Origin: Boesenbergia rotunda
Taxonomy: Eukaryota; Streptophyta; Magnoliopsida; Zingiberales; Zingiberaceae
Direction: 5' to 3'
Assembly (NCBI GenBank): GCA_024364735.1
Contig: JAGFNQ010008269.1
Coordinates: 1-64,000, forward strand
Length of the DNA stretch: 64,000 bases
Shown: positions 11,412 through 23,536 of the stretch, piece after piece
How positions within the stretch are numbered: position 1 is the stretch's first letter
Layout of the letters: the number at the start of each line of letters is the position of its first letter
The notes under the pieces: model-generated
Told to the model about the DNA's origin: nothing
Databases searched by the model: none
What the model saw: the letters and a program-made list of their open reading frames with translations, nothing else
Made by a program: the position numbers and the translations under genes

Positions 11412-11971
11412 CTAGTCTTCCTGGAAAAATGCTCCTGAGATCCATTGACCATGGGTCCCAACTTGACTCCTAGAGCTCCCCCTTGAGCTCTTAGCCTTAG
11501 TCACCTTCCTAGGTGACTCATCAATAATGACAAGGCCACACCGGTGTACCTCCGGTACTTCTTGACTTACAACCCTAACCTTCCTAACTTTGGACACCTT
11601 GTCTTTGGTTAAGTTCTTCTTCTTCCCTTTAAATAGCTTTCCTTTGCCATTTTTGGTCTTCCCCTTGCTATAGTCATATGACATTCTTGAATATGACTTT
11701 TTCATAGCATTTGATCTCATAGATCGGTATCCTAGACCCGATCTATCATTGTCGGGGTTATGACTACTCAACACCATGCCTAAACCCTTAGATCCAATAA
11801 TGAATCTATCTAGGGTTTTCTATAATTTATCAAGCTTTGCCCTCAAGGCTTGATTTTCCCTCTCTAAGTTCTTAACCTTAGCATCACCATGTCTATCTTG
11901 GACATTTCTAGATCTATCCATTTATCTAGGCATGTGTTTCCCTTTCTTTGGATTAATGTCTTGGTCCTTAG
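11412..11971 (-). pseudogene. Element B gag, C-terminal part (left of the SIRE-M insertion)
   Basis: The minus-strand frame carries the SIRE-like gag end: SGLGYRSMRS, a lysine-rich stretch (KGKTKNGKGKLFKGKKKNL) and EVPEVHRCGLV. It matches element E gag at 48724-49473 residue for residue over long stretches. The GSKGLDM motif lies just upstream (11775-11800). Upstream sequence is cut by SIRE-M at 11971/11972 and resumes at 21819. Broken by stops as well as by the insertion. Confidence 0.85.
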
Positions 11972-13382
11972 TGTTGGATCGAAAAGAACGATAGAGGGGG
12001 GGGGTGAATATCGTAAAACGTTTTCGGATTCGTAAAGAGAATAAGTAGCGGAAAATAAAGAAACACACACGCGAACTCAAGCGATTTTACTTGGTACAGA
12101 GTCACGGTCGGCTCCTACTCCAAGGCCCACGGTCGTTGACCGTTTACTGCGGGCAATTCTATATGTGCGCAAATGTTTACAGAGAAATTTTATAGTTGTA
12201 GTACAGTAAACAGAAAATTAAGCTCTTTTGTTATCGACGCCCGGTGTGGATTGTACTTCAGAGCAGAGGGTCGTCATCGGCGCTTCAATCTCGAGATGGG
12301 AGGTTTCTGGAGCAGAGCGCTTGAGTAGATGAGCGTATTGGCATTGGAAAGTTGTGTTGAGTAGCCTTGGGGGTCGAGGGCTATTTATAGCAGTCCTGGG
12401 GGCGCCGTGGATGTTGGGGGTGCCCTCTACGTGGCCTTCGATCCGAAACAATCTCGGTCAGCCTTTATCCCTCAAGGATCGGGATGAGGTTTGACTGGGG
12501 GCGCCCGGGACGCAGGGGGCACCCGGGTTGACTCGGTCCGCTGGCTTCTCGCTGAGTTAAACTCTATCCGCTTCGTTGGCTTTTAGCCCGGGGCGCCCGA
12601 GGCATCCGTGACTCCCGGGAGCACGGGGGCGCCCGGGAGCTTGGGGCGCCCCGCCCAGTGAGCTTCCGAAGTGTTACTTGCTCAGCCTGTCTTGCCTTCA
12701 CCTTGGGGGCGCCCGGGACATTCGGGGCGCCCTGCCCAGCTGCTGCCCCTCTCCTTTGGGGCGTTCTGAGCTACAGAAACTCATTCCTTCGGTTCTGCAT
12801 CCAGGGTTAGTGCCACACAAAACAAAGCAAGAATGTTAGTGAGTTTTACAGCCGTAGTTGTCTTGGTTCTGACTTTGGGTCTCCAAAATGGAGCCCTAGG
12901 TGAGCTGACGCCTACTGTTCCCTCGACGGGGAACGCGTCCTCACCTACTCCTCTCAGGAGAGTTTACCTTTTGCCAACCGGCTCCTCCGGTTGGACTTTT
13001 GCCCGATGCACCTGACCAGGTCTTCGTGCCCACCTTCCGAGCAGGTCTTTGGTGCCCAGCTCCTTGCCAGGGCTTCGTGCCCAGTCCTCGACTAGGACTT
13101 CGTGCCACCTTCCAAGCAGGTCTTCGGTGCCCAGCTCCTTCCCGGGCTTCGTGCCCAGTCCTCGACTAGGACTTCGTGCCCACCTTCCAAGTAGGTCTTT
13201 GGTGCCCAGCTCCTTGCCAGGGCTTCGTGCCTAGTCCTAGACCAGGACTTCGTGCCTAGTGTACCTAGGGCTTCTTTTTCTATACACTTAGTGAACATGT
13301 TAGATCAACATAACATCTTAACTTTTGAACCCTTTGCCATTATCAAAATCCAGGTTCGACTTAGGTGCTACCTGCACCAACA
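11972..13382 (-). mobile_element. SIRE-M 3' LTR
   Basis: 1411 bp; in plus orientation it starts TGTTGGATCG and ends CACCAACA. It holds palindromic GGGCGCCC motifs (about 12485-12740), a TATA-type box on the minus strand at 12382-12389, and the minisatellite at 13010-13260. The 5' LTR (20429-21818) has the same parts and a similar length. Confidence 0.92.
12382..12389 (-). promoter_or_regulatory. TATA box in the SIRE-M 3' LTR
   Basis: TATAAATA on the minus strand inside the context ctataaatag, as in the SIRE-D1 and SIRE-D2 LTRs. It follows the GC-rich palindrome block, which fits a U3 promoter. Confidence 0.7.
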
Positions 13383-14743
13383 ATCTCCCCCTTTTTGATT
13401 TATGGCAACCCAATTCAAAATGTTAAGTTAATCGAAACAGGTAAAACACTAGTTTAGTTTCCTCCCCCTGGAAGGAATCTCCCCCTAGGTTTTTCAAAGG
13501 TTCGTGGGGTTTGAAAATTTCTAAGTCTAAGGATGGAATTAAATTTTTTTTCAACACTTAGAACAGTTTTCAACAGAAGTTTTAGAAGCTATTTTCCAAA
13601 AGTTATTTTGGTAAAAAAAAGTTTTGGTTTGTACACTTAGAAACTTTACACTTAGAAAAATTTAAGTCAATAACTTGTTAGAAAATTTTCTAATAAAAAA
13701 ATTTCAATCTCTTTAGTACTTTAGAAACTTTTCTATTTAAGATAGATACTTAGAAAAATTTTGAACATAGCTTGAGTTTAAGTACTTAAAAAAACTTTTG
13801 AAAACAGTTTGAGTCAAGTACTTAAAAACAATTTTGAAATTGGATTAAGTCAAGTACTTGGAAAATTTTGAAAACAATTTAGGTCAGGTACTTAGAAATT
13901 TTTGGAAAACACTTTAAGTCAAGTGCTTAGAAAGCAACTTAGATTAAGTACTTTGAAATAGTTTTGAAAAAGACAGTTTTGAAGACAGGATAAGTATTTT
14001 TTTTAAAAAAAATTAAAGTTTTGAAAATTTATTTATTTTGAATTTGAAAAAATTAAAATTTTTTTTAAACCTTCTCTCCTTTCCTATCTCTCCCCCTTTG
14101 CCATATATCAAAAAACAAAGCAATATAGCAAAAATTAGTTGCATAAGGATATATCAAAAGAATAATGTGTTGTATTAAACCAATTCAAGATATAAACTGA
14201 ACCAAATCAATTTGAATTATCTCTTTAGGGTCCTGTCTAACCCAATTAGCTACTTACTAACTGTTATAAATAGTAGTTTTCGCTAGGGTTAGTCAAGTTA
14301 AGTGTTCTGTTCAAGTTAGATTTTCTAAACTTGACACTTAACCTGATTGCTGTTTAATTTGTATTTAGTGCCCCAATTACTGCCGATGCACTGACATAAA
14401 GCATCTTGAATTAAGGCAAAGACCTAAGCATCTCAACCAATTCTAGGTTATCAATCAAAAGTACCCTAAGGTGCTTGTGAGATGCTGGCTTCTAAATCTA
14501 TAGGTGCATACAGTTCTAAGGTTAGGGCCTAGGCTAAGTCCATTTATGAAAAAGTCCTAGTTTTGAAGGGGGTAGTTTTTGAAAATAAAACTAAGTCAAA
14601 AAATTATTAAAAAGAAATGCTAAAAAGATTTTTCAAACTAATTAAAAGCTGATTTTGAAATCAAGTAAAACAGTTTTAAAATTGTTTTAGAAACTAATTT
14701 TCAAATCAAGTAAAGCAGTAAGAAAACCAAAAGTAGAGTAAAC
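13383..14743 (-). other. SIRE-M 3' tail with polypurine tract
   Basis: The polypurine tract lies right next to the 3' LTR (13383-13397, read in reverse). The rest is AT-rich and built from aagtacttag and ttttgaaaa motifs, like the SIRE-A tail. Extra GGGGGAG tracts recur at about 13463, 13481 and 14089 (reverse). No envelope-like frame is visible. Confidence 0.75.
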
Positions 14744-17700
14744 CTATTCTACTAAGCATAATCCTAACTGCCTTCTTAGTGAGCTAAACTCAGACTCAAG
14801 TAGGGGTTTAGTGAATATGTCAGCTATGTTAGATTTAGAGTCCACATGTTTAAGGACTATTTCACCCCTGGCTACATGATCTCGTACAAAGTGGTGTTTT
14901 ACTTCTATATGTTTAGTTCTGGAATGTTGGATTGGGTTCTTAGTCAGATTTATTGAGCTTATATTGTCAATGTAGACCTGAGTTTGAGTGTAATTAAGCT
15001 GGAAGTCTTTGAGATTGTGCATCATCCATAAGAGTTGTGCTACACACTCCCCTAAAGCTACATACTCAGCTTCAGTTGTGGATAGAGCTACACAGTGTTG
15101 TTTTCTGCTACACCAACTTACTAGACTATTTCCTAATAGTTGGCAGCTTCCACTTGTGCTCTTTCTATCTAATTTACAATCAGCGTAGTCAGAATCTGAG
15201 TATCCTGACAAATCAAAGGTTGAGATCCTAGGATACCAAATCCCTACATTTAGGGTGCCCTTAACATATCTTAGTATTCTTTTTAGGGCTGCTAAGTGTG
15301 TTTCCTTTGCACAGGTTTGGTATCTAGCATACATTCCTACAGCAAAAAGGATATCAGGTCAGCTGGCTGTAAGGTACAATAGACTTCCAATCATACTCCT
15401 ATAAAGTTTAAGATCTACTAGTTTACCATCAGGGTCACTATCTATTTTAATTTGTGGCCATGGGGGGTACTTATGCTTTTAGAGTTATCCATTTTAAATT
15501 TCTTTATTAACTCTTTAGCATATTTGGTTTGATGGACATAGTTTCCATCTCTAGTTTGTTTAATTTGTAACCCTAGAAAGAAATTTAGTTCACCAACTAA
15601 GCTCATTTCAAATTCATTTTCCATTATTTTAACAAATTCTTTTAGAAAATTTGAGTTGGTGGACCCAAAGATTATGTCATCGACGTAGATTTGGGTAATA
15701 AAGATTTCTTTTCCTAGGGTCTTAATAAATAAGGTTGAGTCAATTTGTCCTTGTTTAAATTCTTTAGAAGTTAGGTAGGTTGATAAGTGTTCATACCAGG
15801 CCCTAGGTGCTTGTTTTAGTCCATAAAGTGCTTTAGTGAGTTTGTAAATATAGTCAGGTCTTTCTAAGTCCTCAAAACTAGGGGGTTGTCCTACATAGAC
15901 TTCTTCCTTAATGAATCCATTTAGAAAGGCTGACTTTACATCCATTTGGTACAGTTTAAATCCTTTATGGGATGCAAACGCTAATAACATCCTAATGGAC
16001 TCAAGTCTAGCTACTGGGGCATAGGTTTCGTCATAATCTAATCCTTCTACTTGACTGAATCCTTTCGCTACTAAGCGGGCTTTATTTCTGACTATTTCTC
16101 CTTGATCATTTAGCTTATTCCTAAAAACCCACTTAGTGTCAATGATGGATTTGCCCTCAGGTTTAGGTACTAGTTCCCAGACTTGGTTCCTCTCAAATTG
16201 GGCTAACTCTTCTTGCATAGCAATGATCCAATCAGGATCAGGTAAGGCTTCCTCTATAGTCTTAGGTTCAATTTTTGAAATCATTGCTATCTGACTAAGG
16301 TTCCTATAGGAAGACCTAGTTCTGACTCCTAAAGTTGGATCACCCACAATTTGATCAGTTGGGTGACTGAGTCTGGGTTTCTTGGTTTTTCTGGAACTTG
16401 GTTCAGCCTCAGGTCCGGCTGGTCGATTTGGTTAAATATTTAATTCAACTACTTGGGTTGGTTCAATTTTTGGTTTAATTGACTCAGTAGTTGGTTCAAT
16501 AGTTAGTTCATCTAATGGTTCAATTAAAGGTTTAACAGTTTGTTCTTCTTCTTGATCAGTATTTGATGAAGTTAGATCTGGATTATCAGATTTTGAGTTG
16601 ATTTCTTCATCAAATATTAGATTTGTTGTTTCTTCAATTTTCTTAGTTTGTTTGTTGTAAACCCTATAGGCTCTGCTTATTGTTGAATATCCTAGGAAAA
16701 TGCCTGGGTTGACTTAGATTGAAATTTACCTAGATAGTCCTTGGTGTTTAGGATATAGACTTTGCACCCAAAGACCCTTAGGTAGTGTAGGTTAGGAAGT
16801 CTATGGTAGTATAATTCATAGGGTGTTTTATTGTGTCTTTTGTTAATTAGGACCCTATTTTGGATGTAGCAAGCCGTACTAATTGCTTCTGCCCAATATT
16901 GGTTAGCTAAGTTGAATTCATTGAGCATAGCCCTAGCGGCTTCCAGTAGGGTTCTATTTTTCCTTTCGACTATCCCATTTTGCTAGGGGATTCTAGGACA
17001 TGAAAATTCGTGTACATACCCATTTACCTTACAAAACTCCTCAAATCGTTGATTTTCAAACTCTCCTCCGTGGTCACTCCTAAGTCTTTTGATTTTTGTA
17101 TCGTTTTGATTTTCAATTAACTTACAAAAGTCATTAAATAGGTTTAGGGTTTCATCTTTGGTCTTTAGAAACCTAACCCAGGTAAACCTAGAATAATCAT
17201 CAACTATTACTAAGCAGTATTGGTTTCCGCTTAGTGACTTGGCTCCATGTGAATCAAATAGGTCAAGGTGCAGGAGCTCAAGTGCGGTTTGAGTTAGATC
17301 AGACTGTATTAGTTTGTGATTAGACTTGGTTTGTTTACCTTGATTACATGATTTACATATTATGTTTTCATGGTTCTTAATTTTAGGGATACCTTTAATT
17401 AGGCCAAGTTGGGTGATTTTTGAAATAATTCTCAGATTAGTGTGACATAATCTCCTATGCCAGAGGTTTGACTATTCTAACAGAGTTAACATGCATTTAG
17501 GTACTAGAGGTAGGTTTATAGTGTAAACATTATTTTTCCTAGTGCCCTTAAGTAGGATTTCTGAGTCTTGCAAGTTTTTAATCAGGCAGTTAGAATTGTT
17601 AAAGGTAACTACAAAACCAGTGTCACACAATTGACTTATGCTAAGCAAGTTAAATTTAAAATTTTCAACCAAAAGAACTTTCTTAATAACAAAGTCAGAT

Positions 17701-17858
17701 TTAAGTTCAATATTACCTGACCCAATTACCTTGAGTGTAGCATTGTTGCCAAATGCTACTGAGCCTAGGTTTTTGAACTTGAGTTTGGTGAATTTCAATT
17801 TATCCCCAGTCAAGTGTCTGGAGCACCTGCTATCCAACATCCATTGGTCCAAATCTTT
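14744..17858 (-). pseudogene. SIRE-M pol (PR-IN-RT-RH), lightly broken
   Basis: Read right to left: protease with D-S-R where the active site should read D-S/T-G (about 17835-17845), so even this domain is damaged; GAG-pre-integrase (LWHRRLCH-like, after a TAG near 17480); integrase core to about 16690; RT 15442-16347, open for 301 codons with KWVFRNKLN, QMDVKSAFLNG, KALYGLKQAPRAW and YVDDIIFGS; RNase H 14744-15440, ending at TAG 14744-14746. Breaks seen: the TAG near 17480, a 1-base loss near 16715, a 1-base gain near 15465 in a C run, and a TGA near 15359. Shows best what SIRE-D2 has lost. Confidence 0.92.
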
Positions 17859-17879
17859 ATGTTCCTACACATAAAGAGT

Positions 17880-18790
17880 TTTGTTGATTTGGATCCAATT
17901 AGAATCAGGAATAGCCTAAATTGATTTTCACAACCTAATCTGTCTCACCCAATCTAAAGTTGTCAATCACGTTAGCCTTAAGGGTTTTTGTGAGACAGGT
18001 TTTTAATAGATAGATATTTTCTTTGAAAAATCATAATTTATTTTGAAAAAGTTAGGTTAATTTTGAAAACAATTATTTTGAATTTATTTAAAAAAAATGT
18101 TTGAATCTACAATTAACTGAAGATTTGTGTTAGATTCGAATTTGACAATGAATATCTTGAATCTGAATTTCAAAGATTGACTTCCAGGTCTTGGCGAGGT
18201 ACTAGGCCTTCTTTGGCCATAGCCTTATTGGATCATCAACCCTTTCCTTGACAAAGCCTTTCAATGAGATTTCATTTTCAAAATTAGTCTTTGAAAAATT
18301 CTGGTCTAACTAGTTTGGGTCTTGGATCGGTAGCTTCGGCTAGTTTCACCAGTCTAAAGAGACCAAGTAGAGTATACTTGACCTTATTAGAATTGGTTTT
18401 CCTAACGTACTATCATCTCACCGCCACCCAATACTATGTTGTTCAAATTTCAGTTAAGTTGGTTCGGTCCTTAAACTAACCAGCCCTAAGTCTAAGCATG
18501 ATAAATTACAGAAATTAAATAAACAAGCAATCATGCAATTTAAAAAGAACAAGAATATAAATTTATCTAACTATGAATATCGTTTTTAATTTGGCTCCCC
18601 CTGGACTAAAGTCACGATGATGGTTTGGCAAGATGTGAATCTTGTCCTTGGGGATCCAATATTGATTTGACCCAGTTTGATTATTCAGACATAGTTTGGG
18701 TACCCATGCCTGAATTTTAGGTCTTGTCTGATTCAGTACAGCATAGTATGATCTTTGTCTAGACTTGGTTCTATAGCCTAACCCGGATCG
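17880..18790 (-). other. Gag-pol spacer of SIRE-M
   Basis: Non-coding AT-rich spacer matching the one in SIRE-A and SIRE-D2. It includes the conserved ggatcatcaaccctttccttg segment and frames too short to be genes. Confidence 0.7.
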
Positions 18791-18805
18791 ATTTAGAACC
18801 GACTT

Positions 18806-20209
18806 CTATTTTCCAAGAATCATGTCTAGACCCTTGGAACCAGAAGTGAACCGTTCTAATGTTGTTCTGAGGTCCTTGACTTGAGTTTTCAAAGAGGAGT
18901 TCTCTTTCTCAAGTTTTTCAACTTGAGTAGAGGTTCCTTCTTGAACCTTCTCAGTTAAGGATCCAGAGTCAGCTCCCTCTTTCAGGAGTTTTACTTCCTG
19001 TCGAAGGGATTCGACTCGAATTTTGGCTTTCGCCAAGTCTCGAGAAAGATATGTAATTAATTCGTTTAATTGACTTCTAGAAAAATCACTTACAGTGATT
19101 TCGCCATCCTCTGAAAACGTGAGTTTGCCGTCGTCCGGCTCCGATTCTGACTCGGTCTCGATTTCTTCTGAGGCGGTTAGTGCAAGCAGGTTTGACTGTG
19201 GGGTCTCTTCTTCTTCTTCGGAGGAAGACTCGTCCCACGTTGCTTGAAGAGCCTTCTTTCTTCTTGTTTTCTTGGCTTCTTTTAGGTTAGGGCATTCCGA
19301 TTTGAAATGACCCTTTTTGTTGTATTTGAAACAAGACAAACTTGATTTGTCCTTCGTTGGTTCAGCTGGATCGTCCTTCTTTCGGTTGGCTTTTCTTCTG
19401 TTGGATTGATTCTTCAATTCCTTGTAATAGTTCCGTGCAAGCCGGACCAGCATGGGTCGATCTCCTTCGCTGACTTCTGAGTCTGAATCTGAATCAGACT
19501 CGGGCTCAGGTTGAGGCTTCTTCTTGGTTGTCTTTCAAGTTTTACCTGCAATGAAGGTAATGCCTTTCTCGGCCAGTGTGCAGTTCGTCTGCTCATGCAA
19601 TTCTAATTCAGAAAATAGCTCATCTAACTTAATTTTAGAAAGATCCCTTGAAACTTTGTACGCATCTACCATAGATGCCTACAAAGTGTTTCTTGGGAAT
19701 GCGTTAAGGGTGTACCTTATCAGATCACGATTTTCTACCTTGTGACCGATGGTGTGTAGACCGTTCATCAGCTCCTGAATTCTGGCGTGGAGCTGAGCTG
19801 CAGATTCGTTGTCGTTCATCTTGATAGTATACAGCTTGTTCAGAAGTAGGTCCCTCTTGCTGATTCGGGTATCGGAGGTTCCTTCGTGTAATTCAATAAG
19901 CTTACCCCAGAGTTCTTTTGCGCTGTTGAATGGACCCACCCGGTTCAGCTCCTCTTTAGTTAGGCCACATTGGAGCGTTTGGGTTGCTTTGGCATCAGCT
20001 TCAATTTTCTTTTTGATTGAAGCGTCCCAATCAGTGTAAGATTGTTGTACTCCGTCAGCATTCTTTGGTATTTCCAGTCCGAACTGGATTATTATCCACA
20101 TGTCCACCTGAGTTTTCAGGTGGACCTCCATCCTGCTCTTCCAGTAGGAGAAGTCCTCTCCACAGAAGAGCGGTGGTCTTGCGGTACTGAAGCCTTCTTG
20201 CATGACCAT
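18806..20209 (-). pseudogene. SIRE-M gag with two nonsense codons
   Basis: Starts at ATG 20209 (MVMQEGFSTARPPL). The frame is unbroken in phase to the TAG at 18806-18808, but carries TAG at 19679-19681 (Trp codon in the other copies) and a TGA near 19531 (Gly codon in the others). It keeps the UBN2-like core, an acidic DSDSDS linker and the coiled-coil end with FTSGSKGLDMILGK. The knuckle reads CFKYNKKGHFKSEC, so its second Cys has become Asn. The first piece, 19679-20209, is open for about 177 codons. Confidence 0.9.
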
Positions 20210-20414
20210 TAAGTATTTACTGAAAAAGACAGAAAAGGAAAAAAAAAATATCCCAAGACTTGGTCTTGGATTAGCAGTGCGGGACAAAAATAATTATCGA
20301 GTGGTGTTACACCGGTCTCGATTAACGATAAGATTTCGAAGAAAAAATTAAAACAATTCAAAGAAAATCTGAAAAATTCTCAAATTGGCGGTTGCACCAA
20401 ATTTGAGCTTCCCC

Positions 20415-20426
20415 GCTCTGATACCA
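20415..20426 (-). promoter_or_regulatory. SIRE-M primer binding site
   Basis: TGGTATCAGAGC on the minus strand, two bases inside the 5' LTR. It is complementary to the 3' end of initiator methionine tRNA, the usual plant copia primer. Confidence 0.92.
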
Positions 20427-20428
20427 CT

Positions 20429-21818
20429 TGTTGGATCGAAAAGAACGATAGAGGGGGGGGGTGAATATCGTAAAATGTTTTCGGATTCGTAAAGAGAATA
20501 AGCAGCGGAAAATAAAGAAACACACTTGCGAACTCAAGCGATTTGACTTGGTTCGGAGTCGTGGTCGGCTCCTACTCCAAGGCCCACGGTCGTTGACCGT
20601 TTACTGCGGGCAATTCTATATGTGCGCAAATGTTTACAGAGAAATTTTATAGTTATAGTACAGTAAACAGAAAATTAAGCTCTTTCATTACCGACGCCCG
20701 GTGTGGATTGTACTTCGGAGCAGAGGGTCATCGTCGGCGCTTCAATCTCGAGATGGGAGGTTTCTAGAGCAGAGCGCTTGAGTAGAGGAGCGTATTGGCG
20801 TTGGAAAGTTGTGTTGAGAAGCCTTGGGGGTCAAGGGCTATTTATAGCAGTCCTGGGGGTGCCTTGGACATTGGGGGCGCCCTCTACGTGGCCTTCGATC
20901 TGCAACAATCTCGGTCAGCCTTTATCCCTCAAGGATCGGGCTGAGGTTTGACTGGGGGCGCCCGGGACGCAGGGGGTGCCCGGGTTGACTCGGTCCGTTG
21001 GCTTCTCGCTGAGTTAAACTCTATCCGCTTCGTTGGCTTTTAGCCCGGGGCGCCCGAGGCATCCAGGGCGCTCGAGAGCATGGGGGTGCCCGGGAGCTTG
21101 GGGGCGCCCCGCCCAGTGAGCTTCTGAAGTGTTACTTGCTCAGCTTGTCTTGCCTTCACCATGGGGGCGCCCGGGACTTCCGGGGCGCCCTGCCCAGTTG
21201 CTGCCCCTCTCCTTTGGGGCGTTCTGAGCTGCAGAAACTCGTTCCTTCGGTCCTGCATCCAGGGTTAGTGCCACACAAAACAAAGCAAGAATGTTAGTGA
21301 GTTTTACAGCCGTAGCTGTCTTAGTTCTGACTTTGGGTCTCCAAAATGTAGCCCTAGGTCGAGCCGACGCCTACTGTTCCCTCGACGGGGAACGCGTCCT
21401 CACCTACTCCTCTCAGGAGAGTTTACCTTTTGCCAACCAGCTCCTCCGGTTGGACCTTTGCCTGATGCACCTGACCAGGTCTTCGTGCCCACCTTCCGAG
21501 CAGGTCTTTGGTGCCCAGCTCCTTGCCAGGCCTTCGTGCCCAGTCCTCGACTAGGACTTCGTGCCCACCTTCCAAGCAGGTCTTCAGTGCCCAGTCCTCG
21601 ACTAGGACTTCATGCCCACATTCCAAGCAGGTCTTCGGTGCCCAGCTCCTTGCCAGGGCTTCATGCCCAGTCCTCGACCAGGACTTCGTGCCTAGTGTAC
21701 CTAGGGTTTCGTTTCCTGTACACTTAGTGAACATGTTAGATCAACATAACATCTTAACTTTTGAACCCTTTGCCATTATCAAAATCCAGGTTCGACTTAG
21801 GTGCTACCTGCACCAATA
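20429..21818 (-). mobile_element. SIRE-M 5' LTR
   Basis: 1390 bp with the same promoter block, minisatellite and ends as the 3' LTR. TATA-type box on the minus strand at 20839-20846. The outer terminus reads CAATA in place of CAACA in plus orientation, one base changed. Confidence 0.92.
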
Positions 21819-22357
21819 CTTAGGTCTAAAGATTCTAGGTTTATCATGATACATGAGTTCCCTAGGATTTCGACATACAATAGTAACCCTATTTTTATCA
21901 CAATATCTAAAACCAAAATTATGCATAGGTAAATAATTTTCATTATTTCTAACACGCATAGAGGAATTTGAAAAATACTTAAAATTAGGGATTACCACCC
22001 TTACCCTTATAGCTTTCTCTTGATGTGAGTTTTTCTTATTCTCCTTCTTCTGCCACTTCCTCAAACGCTACAATTTCTTGAATTCTCCTTTCCTTGAACA
22101 TTTGGTGTGGTAGTATCCTAGCTCACCACAAGTAAAACACCTAATGTGCTTCTTCTCCTTCTTTTCCCTACAACCCATATTAGATTTTAAAGAAATTAAC
22201 TTGGGTTTAGGGTTTACATCCTTTTTCCCTAATGGATACTTGTCCTTGTAGTGTCCCTTCTTGTTGCACCCAAAGTAAATAATGTGGTCTTTTGACTTTG
22301 CTCTGGTGGAGGAGGATGCTTCTTCTTGCTCTAGTATTGGCGATGGTCTCTCCTCCC
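21819..22357 (-). pseudogene. Element B gag, middle part (right of the SIRE-M insertion)
   Basis: Minus-strand gag with two zinc-knuckle sites, unlike the single one of the SIRE-A/D gag. The first, near 22240-22290, reads YFGCNKKGHYKDKY: its first and last Cys are now Tyr. The second, near 22090-22145, reads CFTCGELGYYHTKC, with the ligand His changed to Tyr; element E keeps CFTCGELGHYHTKC. The downstream piece HNFGFRYCDKNRV (21900-21960) matches element E. The N-terminal side is cut by LTR-T at 22358. Confidence 0.85.
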
Positions 22358-23142
22358 TGATGGTCGCCCAATACTAGTGTCATGATGAGCACTCAAATTT
22401 AGATATTTATAAACTGAAAACCCTTGACTAACAAAGTTAAAATGTAGTAGAGGGGCCTCAGGTCATATTCTTCCAAGGACTAGTTAAATGAATGTTTAAT
22501 TCAAGCTTGAGAGTTATTTGTCGTCTGATGATTTGAGTTTTCTAATAAAATGGGGGGGTTTTGGCGATAAGAGATGAAATAACAATTCGGAACAAAATGG
22601 GTTTAACTAAGCAGAAATGAATTAAGGAAGTGCGGAAACTAACTTAACCTATTTAACAACTGAGTAATCAAATTCAAAACTATGAAATTGGAACCTTAAG
22701 AACTAAACTTAAATTCAGGAAATTAATTGCAAAGAACAGAACTAATTGCAAGAATAATAGAAACATAGAACAAAGCAATGCTTAAGAACTTGACTTGAAG
22801 TGAAGGCAACAAGCTAGAACAATTGAGGAAAGTAAATGCTTGAAATTGAAATTATCTAAACTTAAACATCAAATCAGTTTCTAATCAAGTCTTCCCTTTG
22901 CCGTTACACAAAGATTGAGCTAGAAACCCTCTTGGCTCAAAAACCATCAAAGACAAGTTCCCTGGATCAGGTTGCTCTGTACAGGCCTTCTTGATCGGTC
23001 AACCGACCGATCAGGTCCTCTTCTGATCGGTCACGGGACCGATCAGAGACATCTCTGTCCAATCAGAGACATCTATGTCCGGTCACGCGATCGGTTAGTA
23101 GCTGCAACGCTGCCACCATACGTCTTCTTCTTGATGCGCTTG
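22358..23142 (-). mobile_element. LTR-T fragment, minus strand
   Basis: Starts TGATGGTCGCCCAATACTAG, the reverse of the LTR-T end at 47475, and runs through ttataaactgaaaaccctt, shared with 47370-47465. At 22985-23095 it has GATCGGTC...GACCGATC inverted repeats as LTR-T does at 46910-46990. It is cut at 23143 by LTR-I. Confidence 0.75.
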
Positions 23143-23536
23143 TTGGTACTTGGATGGCTATAGAGGGGGGGGGGTGAATGTAGCCAGACACAGGCAGATT
23201 TGAACTCTTTGAAAACTTTCTGCACTTTGATGGTTAGCAGTGGAAGCAGAGCATACAGAAAGAATAAAGACAGAAACAGAAAGTCACAAATTCTATCACG
23301 AGGATGTATAAGGTTCGGGGATAACTTGCCCCTACTCCTTGGCGTGCCCGTGAGGTGGGCGATCCCTTGATCGTCGCAGATCAAGCCCCGGAAATCCGGA
23401 TAATTGATTCCTCCTTCTCGATGGAGAAACCTCTCCACACAATGTTTCAACAGAAAGATGAAAATACAGCACAGAGACAAAGGGAGCTTACAGAGCATGA
23501 AGGAGACAGTTTACAAAGCACAACTCACAACACAAC
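23143..23536 (-). mobile_element. LTR-I fragment, minus strand
   Basis: Begins TGTTGGTACTTGGATGGC and matches the reverse of 690-1083 (C run, cggggataacttgcccctac, gatcaagccccgg). It is interrupted at 23537 by Copia-H. Only one end is present. Confidence 0.8.

Larger units (their letters stand above)
11972..21818 (-). mobile_element. SIRE-M: full-length SIRE/Maximus-like element in element B gag
   Basis: Minus-strand copia element of 9847 bp with both LTRs, primer site, gag, spacer, pol, 3' tail and polypurine tract. Target duplication CTTAG is present at 11967-11971 and 21819-21823. The uninterrupted paralogous site is visible in element E at 49168-49172, with matching sequence on both sides. 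This is the most complete element in the window, but gag and pol hold stops and frameshifts, so it needs enzymes from elsewhere. Confidence 0.95.
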
